Assembly: GCA_018267515.1 (NCBI GenBank)
Contig: JAFDYJ010000017.1
Span: 1 to 64,000, forward strand
Direction: 5' to 3'
Source of the DNA: Bacteroidota bacterium
GTDB taxonomy: Bacteria; Bacteroidota; Bacteroidia; Chitinophagales; Chitinophagaceae
DNA length: 64,000 nucleotides
Part shown: piece after piece, positions 37,193-46,130 of the stretch
How positions within the stretch are numbered: the stretch's first letter is position 1
How the letters are laid out: each line of letters starts with the position of its first letter
Notes under the pieces: generated by a model
Seen by the model: the letters and a program-made list of their open reading frames with translations, nothing else
Told to the model about the DNA's origin: nothing
Databases searched by the model: none
Made by a program: the position numbers and the translations under genes

Positions 37193-38680
37193 CTATCTCC
37201 AACCGGCATTAGAAGTACCAATACCATCTGCATTTTTCAAATAACCAAATGTATAAAATGGCTTAGTCGCAGATAAAGTTTCCTGTGTTCCTGCAGGTAC
37301 CGGCATGTGCAATGGAGTTCCTTTTTGTAACAGGTTCAGCTTTCTCATTTCAAAAAACTGAAGGCCAACCCCGCTGGTGAACATTTCTACAAATCTTTCA
37401 TGATGAATAGCATCAACAATGTCTGTAAGATTTGCTGCCACATCCGGCATATTCCCCCTGGTTTTCCGGGTACTGGCATTAATGATTGCTGCTGCCCCTG
37501 CCAAATCAGAAGTGTAGGCTCTAGCTTCAGCACGTAGCATATCATTTTCTGCTTTCATTACCTCAGGTTTGGGGCCTGTAGCATTTACATACATAGCATC
37601 ATATCTTGCACACCTGTAAGAAGAGAAATGGTAATATCCCCTGGCAACCTGAAACCAATTTGCCGCAATATATTCGAAATCAGTGTTTAATCTTTGATCA
37701 ATGGGGCTAACGGATGCAGCTGGATAAGGAAAAGCTGGAGTATCATCCCAATGCTGTGGTTGATTAACCGGATCCATCATATGCACTGTGTACATATCAA
37801 CAACTCCCCAACCATTTGCTACCAGGTAATCCCCTGCTTCATCATAAAAGTTTACATAATTATCATTAATAACATTGAAATCGCTGTTTATTCCGGCATC
37901 GGCATAAGTTTTAACCTGGGCCCAGTTCACAGCTGCAAGTTCAGTCTTATTACGTGGCAGGTAAGCAAGTATTCTTGCCGCCATAGTATTACAGAGTGCT
38001 TTCAGATCATTATTGCTCAAATCAGCTGCAGTTCCTAACCATGTTTTTGGTATAGTAAAGCTTGCAGCACAAAAAGCAATTGCATCATTCAGGTAGCCAA
38101 TTGCTGCTGTAGCCACTTGCTTATAATCTACAGCACTTTCCAGTTTGGGTTCTACTGTTTTGGTTTCATCAATAATAAATGCCCTGTCAAATATCAATGC
38201 AAGATTGCCATAAGCTACTCCCTGTGCAAATTTTGCAAATGCTTTTACCTGGGCATCATTTTCCACTTCTACTCCGCTTTCCAAAGCTTTCATGACTTGT
38301 GAAGCAGTGTTAATAGCGGCATACATGGCATCAAATGTTGTTTTCGTATAACCTCTATTTCCATAAGCAGGAGAATTGTCCCATGCATGATCACGGGGCT
38401 CCCATGACATATCCCGCATACCGGCATTTCCCCATGAACAACTGGCGTTGTCAGCAGCTACAGCAAGCATCATATTTATACCGTTATAAGAATGTTCTCC
38501 ATAATAAATGGAAACGAACAAACCGCCCGCAAGTGTCTTTACATCGTTCCCATTAGAAAGAACGGTTGCAAAATCCGGGTCATTTTGGTTTTGTACATCC
38601 AGCAAACCCTTTTTACAACCCGTCAATACTCCCACAATGAGGACTATTAAGATTGCAATATTTATTTTTTTCATACTCAT
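37193..38680 (-). CDS. SusD/RagB-like outer-membrane lipoprotein (second pair)
   Basis: 495-residue surface lipoprotein. Signal peptide with lipobox VLTGC (Cys22), then a SusD-type helical fold: TTFDAMYAAINTASQVMKAL, KAFAKFAQGVAYGNLALIFDRAFI (TPR-like), the RAEARAYTSDLAGAAAIINASTRKTRG segment and the C-terminal DAIHHERFVEMFTSGVGLQFFEMRKLNLLQKGTPLHMPVP. It is quite different from the first SusD, so the two pairs probably take up different substrates. It lies 11 bases after its SusC partner. No enzyme is linked to suggest the ligand. Confidence 0.9.
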   Translation of the reverse strand: MSMKKINIAILIVLIVGVLTGCKKGLLDVQNQNDPDFATVLSNGNDVKTLAGGLFVSIYYGEHSYNGINMMLAVAADNASCSWGNAGMRDMSWEPRDHAWDNSPAYGNRGYTKTTFDAMYAAINTASQVMKALESGVEVENDAQVKAFAKFAQGVAYGNLALIFDRAFIIDETKTVEPKLESAVDYKQVATAAIGYLNDAIAFCAASFTIPKTWLGTAADLSNNDLKALCNTMAARILAYLPRNKTELAAVNWAQVKTYADAGINSDFNVINDNYVNFYDEAGDYLVANGWGVVDMYTVHMMDPVNQPQHWDDTPAFPYPAASVSPIDQRLNTDFEYIAANWFQVARGYYHFSSYRCARYDAMYVNATGPKPEVMKAENDMLRAEARAYTSDLAGAAAIINASTRKTRGNMPDVAANLTDIVDAIHHERFVEMFTSGVGLQFFEMRKLNLLQKGTPLHMPVPAGTQETLSATKPFYTFGYLKNADGIGTSNAGWR

Positions 38681-38691
38681 TTTTTTACGTT

Positions 38692-41600
38692 TTAAAAATT
38701 AAAGGATAATGAAAATGCAATATTCCTGAAATTTGGATTTGCTCCAATACCGTCAAGGGGTTGCCTAAGGCTTCCAACTTCAGGGTCATAGCCGGAATAA
38801 TTGGTAAAGGTTAAAAGATTTCTTCCCACCACTTTTGCATTTATTCCTTTAACAACTCCATGAAACACCTTATCCAGTACTTTATTATTAAATGTATAGC
38901 CCAAAGAGATTTCACGAACTTTCATATATGTGGCATCTTCTACCCAATATTGATTAGAAAAATTGCCATCATATAATCCCGAAAACCAGTATTGATAGGC
39001 TTTCTTTTGGTTTGCAGGGACATTATACATATCCTGCTTGTAGTACATAAGATTGAATGCCATACGTTGTTGATTCGCATTATAAATCTCTCCTCCCTGT
39101 TTCCAGTCTAACAGAAAATAGAAGGTAAAGCCTTTCCATTGAACCGTATTGGAAATACCAACATTAAAATCAGCATTTCCATCTCCGATTTTTCCAAACC
39201 AGTCATTACCACCTTCTTTGTATCTTACCGGCAATTCATTTTTGGTACCCTGTGTTCCTTTGGGTATTACATATCCGTCAGAATTAACTTCATAATCTGA
39301 AATTGTTTTTCCCGGAGGTAATTGCGCACCCATTTCATCCAGTGTGCGAACAAACCTGTATCCATACATTGCCCCGTAATTTTCATTGGATGCCACCCGG
39401 AACACTGATACATCACCTGAAAAGGCACCCATTGTATATGCAGGGATCGGAAGAGTACCTATTTTCTGATGAACACGGGAGAAAACAATATTAGAACTCC
39501 AGGTGAATGTCGGAGTATGCATCCATTTTGCTCCCAGTGTCATTTCAAGGGTATTTGATTTTATATTTCCGGCATTAATGTACTGATTTCTATAACCATC
39601 ATTCAGGAAAGGAATCAATGGCGCATTTAAGAATTGGTCAGTTGTGTTTGAAAACGAATAAGTAGCTTCAAAATTAAACTTCTTCAGGAAATTGATATCC
39701 AGGCCAATTTCTGTTTCAGCTGTTTTAGAAGGTTTCAGTTTCTTATTTCCTTTTTGACTGGGTGTTGCAACTCCATTACTTAAATCATAAACTTCATACT
39801 GCCAGCTAAATCCCGGTCGAATACCTGCAGTACCATATGCTGCCCTGATTTTTAATTCGTCTATTCCCTGAATAGAAACATCCTTGCTAATACGATAAGC
39901 TCCTGAAACACGGAAATAAGGATTCCACCTGGATTCCGGTCCAAATAATGACGAACCATCATACCGGAACATCCCATCTAATAAATACCTGTCTTTATAA
40001 TCGAGGGAAGCAATAGCAAAATAGTTCTGAGCTTTTTCTTCTGTTATAGACGAGCCGGCACCACTTATTTCAGCAAAGTTGTTGAATCCCTCCATTTTGT
40101 TGATCAGGAATACTGAAGAATAAGCATTAAAGGCTTCAGAATAATTGTTCTCATATAAGTAAGAAAGTTTACCAGCTACATTCAATTCGCCGAACCGGTG
40201 AGCCAAATTCAAGGTAAGCTGGGTATTCTGAGTGTTCTCTTCGCTTGAGGACTTAGATAAGCTACCATCTGTATAAGACATTCCATAATTAACATTGGCA
40301 GGGCCCGCAACCTTCCAGTAATCTTTTGGAACAATTACAGTACTACGATAATTTTCTATCTCAATAGAATGAGTTACATCAAGATTAACCCAATTCGTAA
40401 ACCTGATATTGGCGCTATAATTTGCAATCCACCTGCGGTCTTTATCATTAATTTTTTGTTTCCAAAGACGATACAAAGGATTAACAATTTCACCGATCCA
40501 TTGGTCTATCCTGGGATAATATGGTTGTCCATCAGCCGGATTTATTTGATTTAAATTAATATCTTTTTCCAAACGGGCCACATCATAAAAAGGGCTGCCG
40601 CCAGGATATTGAATTAACCTGTTGATAAACAAATTAGTAGCACTGAGCTTTAACCACTTTGATACTTGCTGATCCAAATTCAACCTGAAGTTTTGTCTTT
40701 TATATCCATCTGTTAAATTGACCACACCCTGCTGCCCGTTATTTTCAAAAGAAGCATAAATGGCAGTCTTATCGTTCTTTGTACTTATAGAAACAAAATT
40801 GGTATAGTTGATACCTGTGCCAAACACATCACTCTGGGGATCTCGTTCAATACCATAAGGATTATCCATATAACTATCGGCATCTACCACACGGAGACCT
40901 GATATACCCGGGTGAAAGCCGGTACCACTATAATCTGAAGGATAAGTTACACCTGCATACTTAGTGTATCTTCCCCTATAGCTTTCCCAATCGCTTGCAA
41001 GAGCGTAAGGATGATGTGATGCAGTTTTTAAAGTATGGGTAAGATGTTGGAATCCTATTTCATTTCTGACAACAACACTTACACCTGAACCTTTACCTCT
41101 TTTTGTGGTTACCGCAATTACTCCATTACCTGCTCTGGATCCATATAAAGCGGATGCGGCAGCTCCCTTCACTACTTCAATGGACTCAACATCATCAGCA
41201 TTAATGTCGGACAGTGTTCCTGAAATCTGCACTCCGTCAACAACAATTAACGGGCTGGATCCTCTATTAAGATTATTATCTCCCCGAAGCTGAATATCCA
41301 ATTGAGAACCGGGTGCACCAGATGTACTTGTTGCTTTAACCCCGGCGACTTTTGCAGTAAGAGCAGATGACAAAGATGTCGGGGGAACTGCATTAATCTG
41401 GTTAGCATTCAATTTTGTTACAGATACGGTCATTTTTGCCTTTGATGTAGCAGCAGCTACACCCGTTACAATTACTTCTGAAAGTTCTGCAGCCTGTTGT
41501 ACCAGGCTTACACGATAACTTGAAGAACTTGTAACCGAAACTTCCTTGGTTCCATATCCAACTGCAGAAACAACAAGTACATTACCTGTTGCAGCAGAAA

Positions 41601-41781
41601 TTGAAAAGTCACCCTGGGCATCAGTAACTGTTCCACCTTTTTTTCCTTTAACTGTCACACTGGCACCTGAGAGAGGTTGTGACTTATCATCTGTTACATT
41701 TCCCGTAACAGTTCGTGTTTGTGAATATGCCAATGTGCATAACATCATCAGCATCGTTAGTAGCAATGCAAATTTTCTCAT
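38692..41781 (-). CDS. SusC/RagA-type TonB-dependent transporter (second pair)
   Basis: 1029 residues: signal peptide (about 1-20, ending AYSQ), carboxypeptidase-D-like domain (TVTGNVTDDKSQPLSGASVTVKGKKGGTVTDAQGDFSI), a plug opening with ELSEVIVTGVAAATSKAKM (VTG in place of the VGYGT of the first SusC), QLRGDNNLNRGSSPLIVVDGVQISG, DVESIEVVKGAAASALYGSRAGNGVIAVTTKRGKG, then the barrel ending in Phe (AFSLSFNF). Transcribed with the SusD gene after it. Upstream there is a 434-base spacer and no linked regulator. The substrate is not predictable. Confidence 0.94.
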   Translation of the reverse strand: MRKFALLLTMLMMLCTLAYSQTRTVTGNVTDDKSQPLSGASVTVKGKKGGTVTDAQGDFSISAATGNVLVVSAVGYGTKEVSVTSSSSYRVSLVQQAAELSEVIVTGVAAATSKAKMTVSVTKLNANQINAVPPTSLSSALTAKVAGVKATSTSGAPGSQLDIQLRGDNNLNRGSSPLIVVDGVQISGTLSDINADDVESIEVVKGAAASALYGSRAGNGVIAVTTKRGKGSGVSVVVRNEIGFQHLTHTLKTASHHPYALASDWESYRGRYTKYAGVTYPSDYSGTGFHPGISGLRVVDADSYMDNPYGIERDPQSDVFGTGINYTNFVSISTKNDKTAIYASFENNGQQGVVNLTDGYKRQNFRLNLDQQVSKWLKLSATNLFINRLIQYPGGSPFYDVARLEKDINLNQINPADGQPYYPRIDQWIGEIVNPLYRLWKQKINDKDRRWIANYSANIRFTNWVNLDVTHSIEIENYRSTVIVPKDYWKVAGPANVNYGMSYTDGSLSKSSSEENTQNTQLTLNLAHRFGELNVAGKLSYLYENNYSEAFNAYSSVFLINKMEGFNNFAEISGAGSSITEEKAQNYFAIASLDYKDRYLLDGMFRYDGSSLFGPESRWNPYFRVSGAYRISKDVSIQGIDELKIRAAYGTAGIRPGFSWQYEVYDLSNGVATPSQKGNKKLKPSKTAETEIGLDINFLKKFNFEATYSFSNTTDQFLNAPLIPFLNDGYRNQYINAGNIKSNTLEMTLGAKWMHTPTFTWSSNIVFSRVHQKIGTLPIPAYTMGAFSGDVSVFRVASNENYGAMYGYRFVRTLDEMGAQLPPGKTISDYEVNSDGYVIPKGTQGTKNELPVRYKEGGNDWFGKIGDGNADFNVGISNTVQWKGFTFYFLLDWKQGGEIYNANQQRMAFNLMYYKQDMYNVPANQKKAYQYWFSGLYDGNFSNQYWVEDATYMKVREISLGYTFNNKVLDKVFHGVVKGINAKVVGRNLLTFTNYSGYDPEVGSLRQPLDGIGANPNFRNIAFSLSFNF

Positions 41782-42215
41782 GTAGCGTTAATTTTAAATT
41801 TAAAAACTAAAAGTTTTAACCAAACAGTCAGTTTCCACAGGGCATGTATTAAAATTAAAGTCAATAAAAACTCTGATCATGCAGCAGCAATTTAAAGATT
41901 TTTTAACAAACGTTAACTTTTATCCAAAATTTTTACCGTTCATCATATAGAATCAATTCTAAATATTTGGGATTAAATAACTTATACAACTTTTTAAAAT
42001 ATGAAAAAATAAGCTGAATATTTCACCCGAAACAGATTCAGTCAATTTGTAATCAGCATATACAAAATCGGCGATTATTTTATCCGGCACGGAGAGTAAT
42101 CAATACGTAATTGTTTTCAGCTATTTTTTCTGAAGATAAGATGCATCCTATTTTACAGGAACCTTTGTATCATTGATTATTCCAGAAGAGCATGGAAAAA
42201 TTTTTTAAATTGAAT
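41782..42215. other. Intergenic region upstream of the second susC gene
   Basis: 434 AT-rich bases with no open frame of note. A GTTAA direct repeat spaced 10 bases (read on the minus strand, GTTAACGTTTGTTAA around 41910) is the only local pattern. A possible promoter (TTTG, 18 bases, TAAATTTA at 41795-41824 on the minus strand) is weak. Confidence 0.4.
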
Positions 42216-43406
42216 TTACTTAAGCACTTCACTCAGTTTTGCTTCCAATGCTGATCCCCTTAAACTTTCAGCAATTATCTTTCCTTCGGGATCTACCAGT
42301 ACATTGTAAGGAATGCCATCAATATGATAGAGAGGTACGACTTCACTATTCCAGAATTTCAGGTCACTGACATGTGTCCAGTCCAGTTTATCATCCCGGA
42401 TAGCCTGCAGCCATTTGTCTTTTTCCCCGGGTTTATCCAATGATACGCCCAGTATAGTAAAATTTTTATTCCTGAACTGCTGAAATGCTTTTACAACATT
42501 AGGATTCTCAAGCCGGCAGGGCTTACACCAGCTTGCCCAAAAATCTACCAAAACAAATTTTCCTTTGAAAGAACTCAGCTTCACTTCCTTTCCATTTACG
42601 TCTGGTAATGTGAATTCCGGTGCCTGTTTTCCGATCCACCCTGAATTCATTGCCAGTTGGGCATCCAATGACTTCTTTATATCAGACAGTCCCATGTGTC
42701 CAGGAAACTTTTTATTCAGATCACTAATGATTGTACTTACTTCCTCATTGTCAAACGATTCAATTTTAAATACTGGGTTATTAGCAGTTGTCTGATAATA
42801 TCCCAGGGCAAACATTGCTAAAGAAGGACTTTTTGAATTATTGATCACCTGAAGACTATAAGACCTGATATCAGCTATCTCATTAGCTTGTTTTTCTATC
42901 ACCGGTTGTTGAAGACTATCAGGTGCATGAACACTCTGAAGGCTGTCAATCAGATGGCCGCTTTCATAAATATTTTTCACTTTATCGGTAAATCCATACA
43001 TGAAATCTTTTAATTGCTGGCTGGCCGGCGAGCCTTTGATTTCATACTTTTCCATAAGATGGTTGCTGTCATTCGAAAATGCAGCATCCAGGGTGATTTC
43101 AGGCACATCATTAATGACAGACGTAAGCGGATAGCTGTTTTCATCTAAGCGTAGATTGTAAATACTTTCTTCATCCGCATTTGTTCTCAATATATATTTC
43201 CCATTCCTGTCAATCGTTGCAGAATCAACAATTATTCTTTGCATAGTAGCCATGGGAATTTTTTCCAGGTAAATAGTCCGGGCATTGCTATGGGTCAATG
43301 TCCCGGAAATTTCAAAAGCTTTTTCCGTTGTTTGACTATTGCAGGAAGCAATTATAACAATACCCGCCAGTGCAAAGATTCCTTTGATTGAAAACATATT
43401 TTTCAT
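42216..43406 (-). CDS. TlpA-like thiol-disulfide oxidoreductase lipoprotein with DUF4369 domain
   Basis: 396-residue envelope lipoprotein. Lipobox IIASC (Cys22), a DUF4369-like beta domain (about 30-115), a helical middle region and a C-terminal thioredoxin fold of the TlpA/ResA type (about 255-396). The active site is WCKPC (Trp293, Cys294, Cys297), and the cis-proline lies in IDGIPYNVLVDPEGK. Expected to reduce disulfides in periplasmic or surface proteins or to serve cytochrome maturation. Its ATG overlaps the gatB stop by one base (TAATG), so translation may be coupled to gatB. Confidence 0.9.
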   Translation of the reverse strand: MKNMFSIKGIFALAGIVIIASCNSQTTEKAFEISGTLTHSNARTIYLEKIPMATMQRIIVDSATIDRNGKYILRTNADEESIYNLRLDENSYPLTSVINDVPEITLDAAFSNDSNHLMEKYEIKGSPASQQLKDFMYGFTDKVKNIYESGHLIDSLQSVHAPDSLQQPVIEKQANEIADIRSYSLQVINNSKSPSLAMFALGYYQTTANNPVFKIESFDNEEVSTIISDLNKKFPGHMGLSDIKKSLDAQLAMNSGWIGKQAPEFTLPDVNGKEVKLSSFKGKFVLVDFWASWCKPCRLENPNVVKAFQQFRNKNFTILGVSLDKPGEKDKWLQAIRDDKLDWTHVSDLKFWNSEVVPLYHIDGIPYNVLVDPEGKIIAESLRGSALEAKLSEVLK

Positions 43407-44857
43407 TATTCCGATTTGAGTTTTTCTAAAATTAGCTGATTGGTCACAGCCGGATCCGCTTTTCCCTTTGAACGTTTCATAACTTCTCCGACAAATAAAG
43501 ACAGCAGCCCTTTTTTTCCTTTTTTATATTCACTCACTTTGCCTGCAAACTTTACCAGCACTTCGTCAATTATCGGTTGAAGAAAAGATGTATCGGACTC
43601 CTGAATGAGATTTTTTTCTTCTGCCAGCTGCAGAGGACTGCTTTCAGGACTTTCAATCATGGCTGCAAAGACACGGGTAGAAGCCATTGAAAAACTAAGC
43701 TTTCCGGCTTCCACCAAATCAATTAAAGAAGCCAGGTCACCGGGGCGGATGGGAAAGACTTCGATTTCCGATTTGTTTTCATTCAGCCACGATTTTACAG
43801 GGCCCAGCATCCAGTTGGCTGCCGGTTTGTAATGCCCGGTATTTCTTGTTACGGATTCAAAATAGTCAGCAAACTTTTTTTCTTCGGTCAAAACCTCAGC
43901 ATCATATTCCGATAGCCGGAATTCCTTAACATAGTTTTGGACTCTCTCTTGCTGCAATGCAGGTATTGCTTTCCTGATATTTTCGATTAACACATCTGTC
44001 AAATGAAAGGGTGTCAGATCCGGTTCAGGAAAATAACGATAATCGTCTGCTTCTTCTTTTTCACGAATCGGGAATGTGGTTCCTTTATCTGCATCAAAAC
44101 TTCTTGTCTGCTGAATAATAGTTTCACCTTTTTCCAGACATTCAATTAACCGTTGTTCTTCAAATTCAATTGCTTTTTTTACATTCCGTATTGAATTCAG
44201 GTTTTTGACTTCCACTTTAGTCCCCAGCTTTATCTCGCCTTTTTTCCGTACAGAAATATTTGCATCACAGCGAAGACTTCCTTCTTCCATATTACCATCA
44301 CAGACATCCAGGTAACGAACCAATTTTCGTAACTCTGTCAAAAACAAGAAAGCTTCTTCACTACTGCTCAGGCAGGGTTCCGTCACTATCTCAATAAGAG
44401 GGGTGCCCGCCCTGTTATAATCAATACAGGTGTTATCCCGGTCAACATCATGAATACTTTTACCGGCATCTTCTTCAAGATGAATGCGATTCAATTGAAT
44501 TGTTTTATTTCCTGTATCCAACTTTATTACAATATAACCTCCTTTACATATGGGAGTTGTATGTTGAGAAACCTGGTAGCCTTTAGGCAAATCCGGGTAG
44601 AAATAATTTTTCCGAACAAAATAATTCTCTTTTACAATCTCACAGTGACAAGCCAATCCCATACGAATTGCCAGCTGAATCGCTTTTCGATTCATCTTAG
44701 GTAATGTACCGGGGTGTGCTAATGTAATAGGGCTGATAGCCGTGTTGGGCTCCAAACCAAAAGCAATACTGTCACTGCAAAACAATTTGCTCCGGGTGAG
44801 CAATTGTGCATGAACTTCAAGTCCGATTACCGTCTCATATCCACTAAATTCCTGCAT
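43406..44857 (-). CDS. gatB: Aspartyl/glutamyl-tRNA amidotransferase subunit B
   Basis: 483-residue kinase/transferase subunit of the GatCAB complex, which turns Glu-tRNA(Gln) (or Asp-tRNA(Asn)) into the amide. The cradle domain shows YETVIGLEVHAQLLTRSKLFCSDS, HPGTLPKMNRKAIQLAIRMGLACHCEI, RKNYFYPDLPKGYQVSQHTTPIC, YNRAGTPLIEIVTEP, CDGNMEEGSLRCDANISVRKKG, KVEVKNLNSIRNVKKAIEFE and DADKGTTFPIREKEEADDYRYFPEPDL; the helical tail and YqeY-like C-terminal domain (GKVSEYKKGKKGLLSLFVGEVMKRSKGKADP) follow. GatA and GatC are not adjacent. A TACTTTTG box precedes the start. Confidence 0.97.
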   Translation of the reverse strand: MQEFSGYETVIGLEVHAQLLTRSKLFCSDSIAFGLEPNTAISPITLAHPGTLPKMNRKAIQLAIRMGLACHCEIVKENYFVRKNYFYPDLPKGYQVSQHTTPICKGGYIVIKLDTGNKTIQLNRIHLEEDAGKSIHDVDRDNTCIDYNRAGTPLIEIVTEPCLSSSEEAFLFLTELRKLVRYLDVCDGNMEEGSLRCDANISVRKKGEIKLGTKVEVKNLNSIRNVKKAIEFEEQRLIECLEKGETIIQQTRSFDADKGTTFPIREKEEADDYRYFPEPDLTPFHLTDVLIENIRKAIPALQQERVQNYVKEFRLSEYDAEVLTEEKKFADYFESVTRNTGHYKPAANWMLGPVKSWLNENKSEIEVFPIRPGDLASLIDLVEAGKLSFSMASTRVFAAMIESPESSPLQLAEEKNLIQESDTSFLQPIIDEVLVKFAGKVSEYKKGKKGLLSLFVGEVMKRSKGKADPAVTNQLILEKLKSE

Positions 44858-44871
44858 GATTTTCAGAAGCG

Positions 44872-44879
44872 CAAAAGTA
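44872..44879 (-). promoter_or_regulatory. Candidate -7 box of gatB
   Basis: TACTTTTG on the minus strand, 14 bases before the start codon, between the two-PDZ gene terminator and gatB. Confidence 0.4.
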
Positions 44880-44901
44880 ATTCATTTCCTGTAGCTTCCA
44901 T

Positions 44902-44941
44902 TAAAAACCAAACCCCGGACAGCTACTAACTACCCGGGGTT
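44902..44941 (-). terminator. Terminator of the two-PDZ gene
   Basis: Perfect 8-bp stem AACCCCGG / CCGGGGTT (loop 15 bases) followed, on the minus strand, by TGGTTTTTAA, 23 bases after the stop. Confidence 0.8.
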
Positions 44942-44964
44942 ACCACAAGCCTGATTTATGAGGA

Positions 44965-45993
44965 TTAAAGATCTGCTGTTTTGAGTTTCCGGGGAATCTT
45001 AACTTCGATATTCATGGTCTTTCCGTTACGAAGGACTTTAAACATTAATGAATTTTTATCTTTGCTGTCTCCAACCGTTTTTGCTACTGCATCAGCACTG
45101 TTCATCACCTTTCCGTCAATTTCAGTGATCAGGTCATTTTCTTTGATACCTGCTTTATCAGCGCTACCATTTCCATCTACATTAATCACTTTTACACCCT
45201 TGCCATCTTCCGTATCCTGAACAGATAAACCTATCATTGGACGACCCGAAACAATCCTGAAATTCCTGTCCCAGTTTCTACCCAGGTCTCTCGGAATTAT
45301 ACTCTGAATGTCAGGCAGATCAAGTGATTTCATATCCGGCATTTTAAAATCATAATTGTAACCATTTCCATTTCTATTGTAAACATTTAGATTTATCCCC
45401 TTCCATTTTGTGAGTTCAGCCGTTACTATCTGCTCCTTGCCATCCCTTAAGAAAGTAATTTTTACTTTATCACCGGGTTTATGCTTTCCAATTTCTTTAG
45501 AAAGGTCGTCCGGATCTGTCACTTTCTGATCATCCACCTTTGTTATCACATCCTTTTCTTTCAAACCTGCCTTTTCAGCCGCACTTCCATCAGATACATC
45601 CCGGATAGCTACACCTTGCTCAGTTTTCTCGGTGGTAACACCCAGCATAGCTTTATTATCCATTTCATCATAAAATTTCAATACATCTTCTACACGAGTA
45701 CGACCATTGCCATTGCCGGAATTTTTCCTGATTATATTCCTGCGTACCGTGATATCTCCCCCTTTCAAATCCCCAATTGGTTTACCATTAACTGTGACAT
45801 TTTCACCATTGATTTCAATAGTGGTCTTTTCATTCTTATCCCCCTTACGGGTGATAGTGATCATTTCCGTTACGGAACTATCTTTCGCTGTTTTTTCCTT
45901 GTTGGTTTCAGAATTCTGGGCCAGCAGGGTAACCGGCACCATCAATGCAATCCCAATACTGAGAATTGAAAACTGTTTTACTGCACGTTTCAT
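44965..45993 (-). CDS. Exported protein with two PDZ domains, no protease domain
   Basis: 342 residues from the ATG at 45993 (the frame is open to 46050, but that part is not signal-like). Signal peptide about 1-26 (ends LLAQ). A short beta part carries ENGENVTVNGKPIGDL-like strands, then PDZ1 (about 115-205, AMLGVTTEKTEQGVAIRDVSDGSAAEKAGLKEKDVITKVDDQKVTDPDDL) and PDZ2 (about 250-335, MIGLSVQDTEDGKGVKVINVDGNGSADKAGIKENDLITEIDGKVMNSADAV). No catalytic His/Asp/Ser triad, so it is not a DegP protease. Possible role as a periplasmic substrate-recognition or scaffold protein. A strong dyad overlaps its promoter. Confidence 0.8.
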   Translation of the reverse strand: MKRAVKQFSILSIGIALMVPVTLLAQNSETNKEKTAKDSSVTEMITITRKGDKNEKTTIEINGENVTVNGKPIGDLKGGDITVRRNIIRKNSGNGNGRTRVEDVLKFYDEMDNKAMLGVTTEKTEQGVAIRDVSDGSAAEKAGLKEKDVITKVDDQKVTDPDDLSKEIGKHKPGDKVKITFLRDGKEQIVTAELTKWKGINLNVYNRNGNGYNYDFKMPDMKSLDLPDIQSIIPRDLGRNWDRNFRIVSGRPMIGLSVQDTEDGKGVKVINVDGNGSADKAGIKENDLITEIDGKVMNSADAVAKTVGDSKDKNSLMFKVLRNGKTMNIEVKIPRKLKTADL

Positions 45994-46035
45994 AATTTTG
46001 AAGTTTAAAATTGAACTACGTTTATTTTCGTAGGT

Positions 46036-46043
46036 CAAATATA
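46036..46043 (-). promoter_or_regulatory. Candidate -7 promoter box of the two-PDZ gene
   Basis: TATATTTG on the minus strand fits TAnnTTTG, about 43 bases before the start codon and just downstream of the dyad at 46050-46078. Confidence 0.45.
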
Positions 46044-46049
46044 AGGACA

Positions 46050-46078
46050 ATTTCCGAAATACGAAATGTTTCGGAAAT
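46050..46078. promoter_or_regulatory. Perfect 10-bp dyad, candidate operator of the two-PDZ gene
   Basis: ATTTCCGAAA, 9 bases, TTTCGGAAAT: a perfect inverted repeat of 10 bases per arm. It covers the -33 position relative to the TATATTTG box, which is where a repressor or activator would bind. There is no T-run on either side, so it is not a terminator. Confidence 0.55.
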
Positions 46079-46130
46079 GTTAAATGCGGGAAATTTTAAA
46101 AGGCAAAATTTGCGGATAGACGGCCCGTGA

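Noticed and set aside
45481..45969. 162-codon plus-strand frame
   Set aside because: Antisense to the two-PDZ gene; hydrophobic by composition only.
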